A stretch of DNA of 5,490 nt from the NCBI GenBank assembly GCA_002790315.1, contig PFUW01000041.1:1-5490 (forward strand), in the 5' to 3' direction. The DNA comes from Huberarchaeum crystalense [NCBI: Candidatus Huberarchaeum crystalense]. Its GTDB lineage: Archaea > Huberarchaeota > Huberarchaeia > Huberarchaeales. Position 1 is the stretch's first letter, and each line of letters begins with the position of its first letter. The translations under genes and the position numbers were made by a program. A model generated the notes under the pieces. That model had not been told where the DNA came from and did not search any database. It worked only from the letters and a program-made list of their open reading frames with translations. Positions 1 through 5,435 of the stretch are shown one piece after another.

Positions 1-655
1 CAGCAGAATAAGCAGCAGCAGAAGATAAATAAGAAAAAATTAAGCTAAAAACTGCAGGATACCACCGCATAAATACTGTTAAAAATACTGAAAGAAAAAA
101 GAACAAAAAAGAAAGCACGGCTGCGACTATGTAAAGCCCAGATTCAAAAGAAGTTATGTTTTTATTTTTATCACAAGCAATACTATATAAATTTTCAAAG
201 CTTTTTTTATATGTATCCCACATATTGTTTGTCAAGATACTATATCCAAAAACAAACGAAAACGCTGATTTAGATGAGTTTATAAATGTCTTGTTCGCCT
301 CATCACAATTATTCAGCATATAGTTTTGAATTGACGCGCCCATCTGTACACTAGCAATCTTAAAACTCTCTATTGAGTCAGTTATTTCTTGCATAAAAAG
401 ATCTATTTTACAAGCACCAGGAGTTGTAAGGCAGGTTTGAAACATCTCTACCCCACCCCCTATTTTGCAAATCGGGCTAAAAAAAGGTGATTCACAAATC
501 TTATCAAAAGACTCTACAGCCTTACTAATATCTCCTAAAAATGTATAAACCATTAAGCCAACAAATATAAAAAATACAAATAATAAGTAAATAGGGCTAA
601 TTTCTTTATTGTTTGATGAAGGTGACGGCATAAACTTTTGTATAACAAATGCCAT
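1..655 (-). CDS. Uncharacterised membrane protein with Cys-bearing loop, 3' end missing (runs off window)
   Basis: An open frame of 218 codons starts at an ATG at 655 and has no stop before the left edge, so only the N-terminal part is present. I do not recognise the family. Residues about 22-40 form one hydrophobic segment after a polar start. Residues 41-172 are a soluble loop with six cysteines (C54, C63, C75, C82, C117, C161). Residues about 173-195 are a second strong membrane segment, with more hydrophobic sequence (about 199-215) after an M-R-W-Y-P turn. The loop holds three N-X-S/T sequons (N121, N126, N166), which together with the cysteines suggests it is extracytoplasmic and possibly disulfide-bonded and glycosylated; that is inference. 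A 10-bp palindrome (TTTGATCAAA) lies 5 nt before the ATG and there is no clear Shine-Dalgarno. M9 is an alternative start. The thiol-redox genes nearby are plausible partners. Confidence 0.75.
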   Translation of the reverse strand, partial: MAFVIQKFMPSPSSNNKEISPIYLLFVFFIFVGLMVYTFLGDISKAVESFDKICESPFFSPICKIGGGVEMFQTCLTTPGACKIDLFMQEITDSIESFKIASVQMGASIQNYMLNNCDEANKTFINSSKSAFSFVFGYSILTNNMWDTYKKSFENLYSIACDKNKNITSFESGLYIVAAVLSFLFFFLSVFLTVFMRWYPAVFSLIFSYLSSAAAYSA

Positions 656-660
656 AAAAA

Positions 661-670
661 TTTGATCAAA
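661..670. repeat. 10-bp perfect palindrome next to a start codon
   Basis: TTTGATCAAA is fully self-complementary and sits 5 nt upstream of the ATG at 655. It could be an operator or simply chance in AT-rich DNA. The related string ATAATCAAATAA occurs twice in the adjacent duplication. Confidence 0.35.
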
Positions 671-691
671 AACTTCTGCTTAACTTATTGC

Positions 692-747
692 AAAGAGTAA
701 ATAATCAAATAAATAATGTAAAGAGTAAATAATCAAATAATTTATGT
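692..747. repeat. 28-bp tandem duplication upstream of tRNA-Asn
   Basis: Positions 692-719 and 720-747 are direct tandem copies of 28 bp. The first 21 bases (AAAGAGTAAATAATCAAATAA) are identical, and only two of the last seven differ. The pair fills the 117-bp spacer between the divergent tRNA and the membrane gene at 655, so it duplicates promoter or operator DNA for one or both. It looks like a recent slippage or unequal-exchange event. Confidence 0.85.
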
Positions 748-767
748 AGATTTATTTGTATAAATCT
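741..767 (+). promoter_or_regulatory. Candidate tRNA promoter with inverted repeat
   Basis: TTTATGTA at 741-748 is a TATA-like box about 28 bp before the mature tRNA 5' end, a reasonable distance for archaeal TBP/TFB. It overlaps an inverted repeat: AGATTTA (748-754) and TAAATCT (761-767) with a 6-nt loop. On the minus strand the same hairpin could help stop transcripts that read through the tRNA from the operon ending at 846. Neither role is proven by the sequence. Confidence 0.35.
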
Positions 768-772
768 GCGTT

Positions 773-845
773 GCCAGAGTAGCTCAGTAGGTAGAGCGAC
801 TGACTGTTAATCAGTAGGTCGTAGGTTCGAATCCTTCCTCTGGCG
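773..845 (+). tRNA. tRNA-Asn (anticodon GTT)
   Basis: A full cloverleaf can be folded. The acceptor stem GCCAGAG (773-779) pairs perfectly with CTCTGGC (838-844) and G845 is the discriminator base. The D-stem is GCTC/GAGC (782-785, 794-797) with GG in the loop. The anticodon stem is ACTGA/TCAGT around the loop CTGTTAA, giving anticodon GTT at 806-808, which reads Asn codons. The variable loop is 816-820 and the T-loop is TTCGAAT (826-832). No CCA is encoded and there is no intron. One oddity: the T-stem GTAGG/CCTTC has a U-U mismatch at its second pair (positions 50:64 in standard numbering). The gene lies tail to tail with the minus-strand reading frame that stops at 846. Confidence 0.95.
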
Positions 846-1348
846 CTAAATCGAATTTAAATGTGACAACATCAAATCTAAAAGTAAATCTAATTTTTGC
901 GTAATTGGTTCTTTAGACAATAAACCAAAAACATATATCTTATACTTTTTACGCAATTCAGTATAATTTATTATATTATCTTCTTCAATAGAATACTCTG
1001 ATTTTTTTATAACATTTGCAATAAGTATCTTATATTTATATTTGCAATAAATATTATCTTTCTTTGTTTGAATTGTAAATTCATTATTTTTGTATATATT
1101 TTAATTAAGTTTTTTATTTGCTCTTCTGTTGGCGTTAATTCTTCATATTTTTCACCTGTTTTATAGTCTTGGTAACAATTTCTATTATAATCTGTAGAAA
1201 CAATTATTTTTACCATATCCTTATCTAAATGATAATGTTTTATGGCAAGCATACTTATAAGTAAAAAAATAGGAAAATAATTTTTATTTAATAAATTAGA
1301 AGGTGTGTTTTTAAAATAATTATAATTACCTCCCTCATTATTTTCCAT
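846..1348 (-). CDS. Uncharacterised protein, split by an apparent one-base frameshift
   Basis: The first part reads from the ATG at 1348 (M-E-N-N-E-G-G) in a frame that would otherwise stop at 1007. In the neighbouring frame an open stretch runs from 1100 to a TAG at 848-846. It reads like real protein and has no good early start of its own. Adding one A to the A5 run at 1091-1087 (minus strand) joins the halves into a single 167-residue protein. The product is basic, rich in Lys, Ile, Tyr and Asn, with one hydrophobic patch near residues 20-33; I recognise no family. A TTG at 1399 would extend it upstream and overlap the thioredoxin gene by 14 nt. I prefer the ATG, 37 nt after that gene's stop. 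It is the last gene of the cluster and its stop touches the tRNA. The break may be a sequencing error, a real pseudogene, or less likely recoding. Confidence 0.6.
894..898 (+). terminator. Possible U-tract terminator for the tRNA
   Basis: A run of five T lies about 50 nt past the tRNA 3' end. Archaeal RNA polymerase often stops at short U-tracts. This one lies inside the opposite-strand gene, so termination here would create an antisense overlap. Confidence 0.25.
1087..1091 (-). other. Probable frameshift site in homopolymer
   Basis: This is an A5 run on the minus strand. Upstream codons read A-C-A, A-A-A in one frame; downstream codons A-A-T, G-A-A, T-T-T belong to the frame shifted by one base. 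A sixth A would restore one continuous reading frame. The upstream stop in the second frame (1103-1101) limits the shift to a window between about 1100 and 1080. Confidence 0.55.
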
Positions 1349-1385
1349 AATATGTTTATATTTAAAAGCAGATATATTGCCAAAT

Positions 1386-1910
1386 TTACTTGCCTTCAAC
1401 TCTACACTTATCTACAAAATCAATCAGCGCCTCTTTGTTTTGCTTTCCTATTTTTGTTTTTCCGCTTCCATAGCATATAAATGTAGGAATTGAGTGAATA
1501 TTTGGGTACTTCACTGCAATGAGTTTTCCTATTTCTGTGTTAGTTTCTGCATTTACTATTGGATAACCTGCTTGGATTAATTCATTTACAATTGGTTTCA
1601 TTGTTTGGCAATGTTGGCACCAATTTGCGTGAAAGAAAATCACTGTGTTTTCTGACAATTCTACATTGGTTTGAGTTGTAGTATTCATCGCATTTTGGCT
1701 TTGATTATTGATTTTAATTATATTATTTTTTCCATAAACTTCATTAATATATAACAACAAAAAACCAGAACCTATAACAACAATTCCAAAAATTATACTT
1801 ATAAATACTAACAACAACATATTTTTCTTTACTCTAATAAACTCTTTTGCTTTCTCTACTATTGTTTTGTCAGGTGCGTACACTTCTGTTTTTTTGCTTT
1901 TTGTTGCCAT
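1386..1910 (-). CDS. Membrane-anchored thioredoxin-fold protein (WCQHC)
   Basis: This is a 174-residue protein starting at M-A-T-K. Residues 1-30 are a basic cytoplasmic tail and residues about 31-55 form one membrane helix. A polar linker with sequons at N69 and N76 follows. Residues about 86-172 are a thioredoxin domain: strand T-V-I-F-F-H-A-N, then W97-C98-Q-H-C101 followed by Q-T-M-K-P, and the cis-proline motif S-I-P142-T-F. The Cys-X-X-Cys pair implies dithiol-disulfide exchange, and the N-in anchor places it outside the cell membrane. Q-H between the cysteines is closer to the oxidase/isomerase-like G-H or P-H pairs than to thioredoxin G-P, but reduction or oxidation cannot be decided from this. 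C146 and C169 are extra cysteines. The ATG at 1910 is chosen because it lies 4 nt after the upstream 38-aa gene's stop; a TTG at 1952 would add 14 unlikely residues overlapping that gene. Confidence 0.9.
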   Translation of the reverse strand: MATKSKKTEVYAPDKTIVEKAKEFIRVKKNMLLLVFISIIFGIVVIGSGFLLLYINEVYGKNNIIKINNQSQNAMNTTTQTNVELSENTVIFFHANWCQHCQTMKPIVNELIQAGYPIVNAETNTEIGKLIAVKYPNIHSIPTFICYGSGKTKIGKQNKEALIDFVDKCRVEGK

Positions 1911-1914
1911 ATTT

Positions 1915-2031
1915 TTAGAATTTAACAACCATAACCACAAGTACAAGAACAAGAAGAATGATAACTATCCCTACTATTACTGACTTGTCAGTAAGTGCGT
2001 CCTTGAATTGTTGAAATTTGTCTTTTTCCAT
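1915..2031 (-). CDS. 38-residue single-pass membrane protein
   Basis: This small gene starts at an ATG at 2031 and ends with TAA at 1917-1915. The first 16 residues are charged and polar (M-E-K-D-K-F-Q-Q-F-K-D-A-L-T-D-K). Residues 17-36 are an uninterrupted Val/Ile/Leu membrane helix, and the protein ends in K-F. It starts 1 nt after the stop of the upstream thioredoxin-like gene and stops 4 nt before the ATG of the next one, the spacing of a translationally coupled operon. I know no family for it. Its position suggests a partner or anchor for the two redox proteins, for example a membrane adaptor, but that is inference. A predicted cytoplasmic amphipathic N-terminal segment with an N-in helix is the simplest topology. 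An 8-bp inverted repeat is embedded in its coding sequence at 1977-1994. Confidence 0.75.
   Translation of the reverse strand: MEKDKFQQFKDALTDKSVIVGIVIILLVLVLVVMVVKF
1977..1994 (-). repeat. Perfect 8-bp inverted repeat inside the small membrane gene
   Basis: TTACTGAC (1977-1984) and GTCAGTAA (1987-1994) are separated by 2 nt. In the minus-strand mRNA this folds as a 7-bp stem with a CAAG tetraloop, about 67 nt before the next gene's ATG. It could be an mRNA structure tuning expression or processing between the redox genes, or a DNA site. Confidence 0.5.
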
Positions 2032-2032
2032 A

Positions 2033-2530
2033 TTATTTTTGCTTATCTTTTGGTTTTGAAAGTGAAAGCAAGGCCTCATCTGCGTGGCTGCGGCACAAAT
2101 AAATAAATTGACTCATTAAATCTCGTGACACTGCGCGGCCTACAAAACCAATGCGTGGATTGCTTGCACAAAACATTAAAGGAACACCATCACTAACATA
2201 TTGACCATAACAACCAAGTATTTTTTTAAATTCTGTGCTGTTCTTGTCAATATAATCAATTTTTATAAAAGTAATACTTTGGTTTTCCCAATATTTTACT
2301 TCTTCTAACATCACTTCACACACATCGCAATATACTGATGAATAAACATATATAATTGAATTTGGATTTATTCCTTCGCTAATAGCGCACTTATAATCTT
2401 CAAACCATATTTTATTATTATCCTGCATATCTGATGTTCCGCCACTTGACCAAAAAACAACTGAGCTAGCAAGGAGCATAATCGCTACTAAAATAACGGC
2501 TATTTTAGAAATGTTATTTTGATTTTTCAT
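2033..2530 (-). CDS. Membrane-anchored or exported thioredoxin-fold protein (CDVC)
   Basis: This is a 165-residue protein with an ATG at 2530. Residues 1-9 are short and basic; residues 10-27 form a hydrophobic helix that acts as a signal anchor or signal peptide. It ends near W-S-S-G-G with no lipobox Cys. The rest is a thioredoxin-like fold: strand I-I-Y-V-Y-S-S, active site Y-C68-D-V-C71, strand T-F-I-K-I-D, and the cis-proline motif D-G-V-P117-L-M-F. Cysteines at 48, 107, 121 and 146 are additional, an unusually high number. Sequons occur at N83 and N97. The fold and Cys-X-X-Cys pair support an extracytoplasmic thiol-disulfide role; partner and direction are unknown. The active site differs from its downstream paralogue (WCQHC), which may mean different redox potentials or a relay. 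It heads the tightly spaced cluster and its stop is 1 nt from the 38-aa gene. Confidence 0.85.
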   Translation of the reverse strand: MKNQNNISKIAVILVAIMLLASSVVFWSSGGTSDMQDNNKIWFEDYKCAISEGINPNSIIYVYSSVYCDVCEVMLEEVKYWENQSITFIKIDYIDKNSTEFKKILGCYGQYVSDGVPLMFCASNPRIGFVGRAVSRDLMSQFIYLCRSHADEALLSLSKPKDKQK

Positions 2531-2554
2531 AATCTTTTTATATCAAGTTTAGAG

Positions 2555-2582
2555 AAATTTTGCTTATTTGCAAAGCAAATAA
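2555..2582 (-). promoter_or_regulatory. Candidate promoter/operator of the thioredoxin cluster with 8-bp palindrome
   Basis: TTATTTGC (2564-2571) and GCAAATAA (2575-2582) form a perfect inverted repeat with a 3-nt AAA spacer. On the minus strand it lies immediately upstream of AAAATTT (2555-2561), a weak TATA-like box centred about 28 bp before the ATG at 2530. A palindrome just upstream of the TBP/TFB site is a typical place for an archaeal regulator. No T-run follows the stem, which argues against a terminator. Confidence 0.4.
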
Positions 2583-2590
2583 CAATATAG

Positions 2591-2669
2591 AAAAAATAAA
2601 TTTACAAAAAAGGTATGTGTTGTTGTAAAAAATAATAAACTTGCAAAATAAATAGTAACAGTAACTATT
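2591..2669 (-). terminator. Terminator region after the platform gene
   Basis: On the minus strand, downstream of the TAA at 2670-2668, there is a short hairpin AATAGT/ACTATT (2651-2656, 2664-2669) that includes the stop codon. Three separate T6 runs follow (2632-2627, 2611-2606, 2596-2591). Repeated U-tracts are the usual archaeal termination signal. This suggests the thioredoxin cluster has its own promoter instead of being read from the platform gene. Confidence 0.5.
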
Positions 2670-5337
2670 AACTTATTACAAACACACCTGTTAATTGATT
2701 ACTAATTGCGCTGAAAATCATACTCATTCCAAACAAAATTACAATAAAAATAACAGTAGAAACAAGCATATTTCCTTTTAGTGATTCAGCAAACTTTAAA
2801 ATATCATCTCCATAGACAATATATGATGCAAAATAGCTTATAATAATAATACTAGTAATAAAATAAATACCAACAATAGCTGCAAAAAGATCTGGCGGAA
2901 GCGAATTATAAATCTTAAATCCAAACATTCCTGCTGATGTAAATGATGACATGCTACTTATTTCAGAAGTATCTGCTATAGAAAGTTCTGGCAAAGCCAT
3001 AATTAAATTAAAAACAGTTCCTATCAAAAACACAAAATTTATTATGGTCGCAGATATAAACGGCAAAAGTAGATAAATATTAATTTTCATTGAGCTTACT
3101 GTGTCTGCCATTTCTTGTTTAATTTGTGTATTTATCTTTTCCATATTGCGCAAATAAACAGAGAGCGATGCCAATGTGCGCGCAAGATTCTGCGAACCTT
3201 TATCAACTGTTTTTGCCACAATAATAAGCAAATCATAGATTAATTTTGATGGTGCATAATTTAGCGCACCTATTTCTGAATTATAAAGCGCGTCTTCAAA
3301 ATTCATTTTCAAAACAGTCATATTTTTTAAAACCCTATCAAAAAACACGCGAACTTCTGTTGTTTCTGTTGTATTTACAATGTGCTGTATGCTTGTTTCC
3401 AAAGGAAGACCGCGAAAAAGCAAAGTGCTTAATTGATAAAAAGAAACACTCAATTCGCGCTCAATTATGTCAACATTTTCAGACTCTTTTTTATATGCGT
3501 CAACAATCTTTCCTAAAATATTTCTAACAAACCAAACAATTGCAACAAATAAAGTAATTACAACAAAAATCCAAAGAATTGTTGTTTGTTTGATAAGATA
3601 TGAAATTGTTAGCTTTCCTACTGTTCCGTCTGCTAACATAATGTTTGCGCTAAAATTATGCTCCCCAACTAATCCACTAAATTGTTGTTGCGGGGGCAAT
3701 CTATACGAAACGCAATAAGCGTTAGTGTTTTCAACACAAGGAGCTATTGTAATTTGGTTTTTAAGTGCAGAAGCATTACCCAAAACATACTTTACTTTAT
3801 TTTCTTTTGAAAGACGCTCGTTTGTTATTTGCATAATATTTGAATTAAGGCCTTTAATAGTAAAATCTACTTTGTCTGATGGTAAAAAAGAATATTTATT
3901 AGAACTTACTTGCAAATTTAAATTTTTATCTTGAACAACATGAAGTCCTAGCGGAGAGTAAAATGCAGCAAAAAACACGAGCGCTGGCGAGGCAATAATT
4001 AATAAAATTACAACAAGTTTTATTATTTGAAATTTTGAAAGATTAAATTTAGACAGGTCTTGAGAAATCACACCTCCAAAACCAGGTCTATTACTAACTA
4101 AAATATAAACCACTATTAAAATAAAAAAAGGTAAAACAAGGTCATAAAGCAAGGCAAGATAACCTGGTTTTATTAATTCAGGCATAAACATTACAATCAT
4201 AGGAATCATTATACTAATCATCATTGGAAGCATAATACCCATCATATTTATTATATCTGTTGGAGTTTTTAATCCTTTTACAAAAAGTTGTGTATCATCA
4301 TGAATATCTTGAAGCATTGACTCCATTATATAATCATATCTCTTAATTCGGTCACTTTCAGTAGATTCAAAAAAAGACATTTGCACCTTTTCTAAACTGC
4401 TAACAAAAATAGGACTCCATTTTTTCCATTTTTTTATATATTCATCAAGCGCTGAATCTAGTGAAGAATATTTGGAATGAGATAAGTCCCACAAAATCTT
4501 TCGCAATTGATATGCTAATGGACCTTCTAATCGCGTGCTAGTAAAAAATAAAGCGTTTTCAAGCACAGGCTCATTTTTCAAATACACAATAATATAAAGC
4601 AAAGCAATTGGAGCTGTAAGGTTAAATTTTTGAATTGCGCGCTTTTCTTGAATAAAAGGATAATATATATAAAACAAAACAACCAACATACAAAAGATAA
4701 AAATAAGGCCAGCATAAATAATATCAGCAGCAAATACAAAAATTCCGAAACACAAAATAAGGCTCAAAACAAACAACAGAAAAGCCACAAAAACAACTTG
4801 GCGTGGAACAATCGAATATATATGAAGCATCTCAAATGCATTTATATATTTTTGCCCCCATTTTTTTGGTATCATAAATTTAAATATTCCAATCTTTTTA
4901 GTAATTTTTTCATAAAGTGTGTGGGGTTTTTGAAGCTCGTCAAACGATTTTTTAAACACATCATACGCCTCACGCGATTGAACTTGCCATTTAAATGATT
5001 CTTTATCAGATCTTTCTAATATTCCGCTGTATCTTTTAAAAATATTTGAAATTTCAGCAATGTCTGTGTCAATAGCAGAAGGTATATCTGCAATATTTGA
5101 GCCATTAGTCTTTCCTGTTTGTGCATCTTTTTTAGAGTTAGTATTTATTTTGTCTTCATTAAATATATCTTTTTTGATGTTATTATTTGTTTTGTCTTCA
5201 TTAAATATATCTTTTTTGATGTTATTATTTGTTTTGTCTTCATTAAATATATCTTTTTTGATGTTATTATTTATTTTATCTTTGTTTTTATCAAAGTTGT
5301 TATTTTTATCCCTGTCAGGCAATTTTGGTGCAATCAT
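2668..5337 (-). CDS. FlaJ/TadC-type (T2SSF family) pilus or archaellum platform membrane protein
   Basis: This 889-residue protein has the double F-domain layout of archaeal FlaJ/TadC-like platforms, the membrane core that couples a cytoplasmic ATPase to filament assembly. Residues 1-100 are a disordered Asn/Lys/Asp-rich tail with a 14-residue unit repeated three times (21-62) and a decayed fourth copy. Membrane helices lie near 180-203 and 205-229. F domain 1 is about 234-365 (P-V-L-E-N-A-L, then G-P-L-A-Y...R-K). Helices follow near 366-386, 393-414 and 438-462. Residues about 463-585 form an extracytoplasmic, probably beta-rich domain with C534 and C542 and sequons N521 and N561. A helix lies at 586-606. 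F domain 2 is about 626-750 (F-R-G-L-P-L-E-T-S-I, G-A-L-N-Y-A-P-S), with helices near 752-780, 816-842 and 856-880. The extra tail and outer domain make it longer than the usual FlaJ of roughly 550-650 residues. No ATPase or pilin gene is in view. The ATG at 5337 lacks a clear Shine-Dalgarno. Confidence 0.85.
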   Translation of the reverse strand: MIAPKLPDRDKNNNFDKNKDKINNNIKKDIFNEDKTNNNIKKDIFNEDKTNNNIKKDIFNEDKINTNSKKDAQTGKTNGSNIADIPSAIDTDIAEISNIFKRYSGILERSDKESFKWQVQSREAYDVFKKSFDELQKPHTLYEKITKKIGIFKFMIPKKWGQKYINAFEMLHIYSIVPRQVVFVAFLLFVLSLILCFGIFVFAADIIYAGLIFIFCMLVVLFYIYYPFIQEKRAIQKFNLTAPIALLYIIVYLKNEPVLENALFFTSTRLEGPLAYQLRKILWDLSHSKYSSLDSALDEYIKKWKKWSPIFVSSLEKVQMSFFESTESDRIKRYDYIMESMLQDIHDDTQLFVKGLKTPTDIINMMGIMLPMMISIMIPMIVMFMPELIKPGYLALLYDLVLPFFILIVVYILVSNRPGFGGVISQDLSKFNLSKFQIIKLVVILLIIASPALVFFAAFYSPLGLHVVQDKNLNLQVSSNKYSFLPSDKVDFTIKGLNSNIMQITNERLSKENKVKYVLGNASALKNQITIAPCVENTNAYCVSYRLPPQQQFSGLVGEHNFSANIMLADGTVGKLTISYLIKQTTILWIFVVITLFVAIVWFVRNILGKIVDAYKKESENVDIIERELSVSFYQLSTLLFRGLPLETSIQHIVNTTETTEVRVFFDRVLKNMTVLKMNFEDALYNSEIGALNYAPSKLIYDLLIIVAKTVDKGSQNLARTLASLSVYLRNMEKINTQIKQEMADTVSSMKINIYLLLPFISATIINFVFLIGTVFNLIMALPELSIADTSEISSMSSFTSAGMFGFKIYNSLPPDLFAAIVGIYFITSIIIISYFASYIVYGDDILKFAESLKGNMLVSTVIFIVILFGMSMIFSAISNQLTGVFVIS
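5151..5276 (-). repeat. Three tandem 42-bp coding repeats
   Basis: Units 5151-5192, 5193-5234 and 5235-5276 are tandem. The first two are identical and the third differs at one base. The period is 14 codons, so copy number can change without breaking the frame. The encoded unit is K-(T/I)-N-N-N-I-K-K-D-I-F-N-E-D. A degenerate fourth unit lies on the low-coordinate side (residues 63-76). Confidence 0.95.
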
Positions 5338-5435
5338 AAAGTTTTTGCGTAATAAAAATTTTACACATTGTTGTTATGTGATAACTATAATACAAGTAGG
5401 TGTTGATTATATTAAGTAATTTCTATAAAAAGTAT
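5338..5435. promoter_or_regulatory. Divergent promoter region
   Basis: These 98 bp separate two divergent starts. For the plus-strand gene, TTATATTAA (5407-5415) is centred about 26 bp before the ATG at 5436, matching an archaeal TATA box for a leaderless transcript. For the minus-strand platform gene the best candidate is the A/T tract at 5351-5363 (read TAAAATTTTTATT on the minus strand), which is weaker. No Shine-Dalgarno is visible on either side. A TATAAAA at 5424-5430 is too close to the plus-strand ATG to serve as its TATA box. Confidence 0.45.

Noticed and set aside
1328-1334. Shine-Dalgarno-like GGGAGGT on the minus strand
   Set aside because: No ATG, GTG or TTG lies at a suitable distance downstream. 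It encodes Gly-Gly just after the ATG at 1348 and other genes here do not use such sites.
1349-1399. TTG start at 1399 for the frameshifted gene
   Set aside because: It would overlap the thioredoxin stop by 14 nt and needs a TTG, while an in-frame ATG exists at 1348. It remains possible by translational coupling.
1911-1952. Longer N-terminus of the WCQHC thioredoxin from a TTG at 1952
   Set aside because: It would overlap most of the C-terminal half of the 38-aa gene in another frame, needs a TTG start and adds a Trp/Leu-rich stretch ahead of a normal basic tail. The ATG at 1910 fits the 4-nt operon spacing.
3246-3934. Several plus-strand open frames inside the platform gene
   Set aside because: They overlap the well-supported minus-strand coding sequence and have no recognisable domains or promoters.
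5151-5276. CRISPR-like array
   Set aside because: The three units are contiguous with no spacers, in frame within a coding sequence, and code for a repeated peptide.
5060-5419. Plus-strand open frames opposite the platform gene's 5' end
   Set aside because: They are open because the 42-bp repeat lacks stops in these frames. The translations are repetitive hydrophobic mirror images, and the minus-strand frame has coherent domains over 889 residues.
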